From positions 1 through 5,894 of the forward strand of contig NZ_CALKTL010000021.1 in the NCBI RefSeq assembly GCF_937997405.1: a DNA stretch of 5,894 nucleotides, read 5' to 3'. Position 1 is the stretch's first letter, and the number at the start of each line of letters is the position of its first letter. Source of the DNA: an uncultured Campylobacter sp. GTDB taxonomy: Bacteria; Campylobacterota; Campylobacteria; Campylobacterales; Campylobacteraceae. Of the stretch, positions 5,440 through 5,894 are shown piece by piece. The position numbers and the translations under genes are program-made. The notes beneath the pieces were generated by a model. It did not search any database. It saw only the letters and a list, made by a program, of their open reading frames with translations, and was not told the DNA's origin.

Positions 5440-5538
5440 ATTTTTAAATTTAAGCCTCGCGAGCCGCTAAAATCTACGCTCCCGGTTCAAATTTAGCCTC
5501 TTTCGCACGCAAATTTAAACCGATCCCAGGCGCAAATT
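5423..5538 (-). other. Spacer between the two leftward genes
   Basis: This 116-bp gap contains three AAATTT motifs (near 5446, 5490 and 5511), the 8-bp palindrome CTCGCGAG (5456–5463), and at its left end the ribosome-binding site of the 348-aa gene. I see no convincing promoter or terminator on the minus strand, so the two genes may form one transcript. Confidence 0.45.
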
Positions 5539-5894
5539 CTACCTCGTAAGCTCCCTGCTCTGCTCGATTAGATCCTCGATCTGTTCACGCGGCACCGCAT
5601 CGAGGCAGACGCTGATCCAGTGCTTTTTATTCATATGATAGGCTGCAAAAATTCCTTTTCCGTCACGCAAAATCGCCGACAAATCGGGCGAAACTTTTAA
5701 ATTTATCACGTCGCTTGAGCCAGGAAGTGCGCGACCGAGCTTTTCGTTTACAAGCCCGCGCATCAGAAGCGCAAACCACTTGCGCTTCCCTCCTGCGTGA
5801 CGAAAAACCGCAAAATTAGGATATCCATCCCACAGATACTCGCCATCCGCGTCGTAGCGCTGCTTCATTAGTTTTAGGACGCTGCTGAAGTTCA
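5539..5894 (-). CDS. MmcQ/YjbR-family protein (start at or just beyond the right edge)
   Basis: This belongs to the small MmcQ/YjbR family, whose fold resembles CyaY-like or DNA-binding proteins but whose role is not settled. Family marks are GEYLWDGYPNFAVFRH, KRKWFALLM, DVINLKVSPDL, and the diagnostic AAYHMNKKHWISVCLD near the C-terminus, with the TAG stop at 5539–5541. An internal ATG at 5868 is possible, but the frame stays open upstream with NFSSVLKL, which fits the family's first helix. The last two bases of the window (TG on the minus strand) are immediately before AAC TTC. They would complete an NTG start codon if the next base is A, G or T, giving about 119 residues, close to the usual family length. 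The true start is therefore probably one base outside the window. One AAATTT motif lies near 5698. Confidence 0.88.
   Translation of the reverse strand, partial: NFSSVLKLMKQRYDADGEYLWDGYPNFAVFRHAGGKRKWFALLMRGLVNEKLGRALPGSSDVINLKVSPDLSAILRDGKGIFAAYHMNKKHWISVCLDAVPREQIEDLIEQSRELTR

Noticed and set aside
1..5894. CRISPR array, tRNA or rRNA genes, insertion sequence, phage or defence genes
   Set aside because: No regularly spaced direct repeats with unique spacers, no recognisable RNA gene, and no transposase- or integrase-like frame were found; the AAATTT motifs are irregularly spaced and too short to be CRISPR repeats.

Overview
The window looks like chromosomal DNA of a Campylobacter-type Campylobacterota organism. 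The evidence is an ancestral-looking secA–lolA divergent pair, an epsilonproteobacterial-style LolA, an FxsA-family gene overlapping hemC, strong TATAAT-type -10 boxes with little -35 signal, and AAATTTA-type motifs scattered throughout. Base composition is close to half GC by eye, which would suit the GC-richer oral species (gracilis/showae/rectus type) better than C. jejuni. The species level is inference.

Layout. On the minus strand at the left edge is the 5' part of secA (start at 626). Its last 24 codons at the window edge no longer look like SecA. A 120-bp divergent promoter region (627–746) separates it from a rightward block: lolA (747–1259), a low-molecular-weight protein tyrosine phosphatase (1266–1826, GTG start, 6 nt after lolA), an FxsA-family membrane protein (1892–2344), hemC (2341–3270, overlapping by 4 nt) and an unrecognised exported protein (3365–4129, TTG start). 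A 246-bp convergent spacer full of AAATTT motifs (4130–4375) separates this block from two leftward genes: a 348-aa protein of a 'TAYG...HQSTLWHATPFA' type (4376–5422) and a MmcQ/YjbR-family protein (5539 to the right edge).

Function. secA (inner-membrane export motor) and lolA (periplasmic lipoprotein carrier) act in envelope biogenesis. hemC makes hydroxymethylbilane for haem. The phosphatase, the FxsA protein, the exported protein and the two leftward genes have no firmly established role here. No mobile element, RNA gene, CRISPR array or obvious new multi-gene system was found.

Most notable signals. (1) AAATTT is strongly over-represented, about 49 copies by my hand count where composition would predict about 2–3. 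It is concentrated in spacers and in poorly constrained parts of proteins. It is an instance of RAATTY, the methylated motif linked to DNA uptake in C. jejuni. (2) In two genes the motif sits in phase inside what look like insertions splitting a compact domain. (3) The secA reading frame departs abruptly from the family at residue 185. (4) A perfect inverted repeat holds the Shine-Dalgarno sequence in its loop and part of the start codon of the 348-aa gene in its stem.
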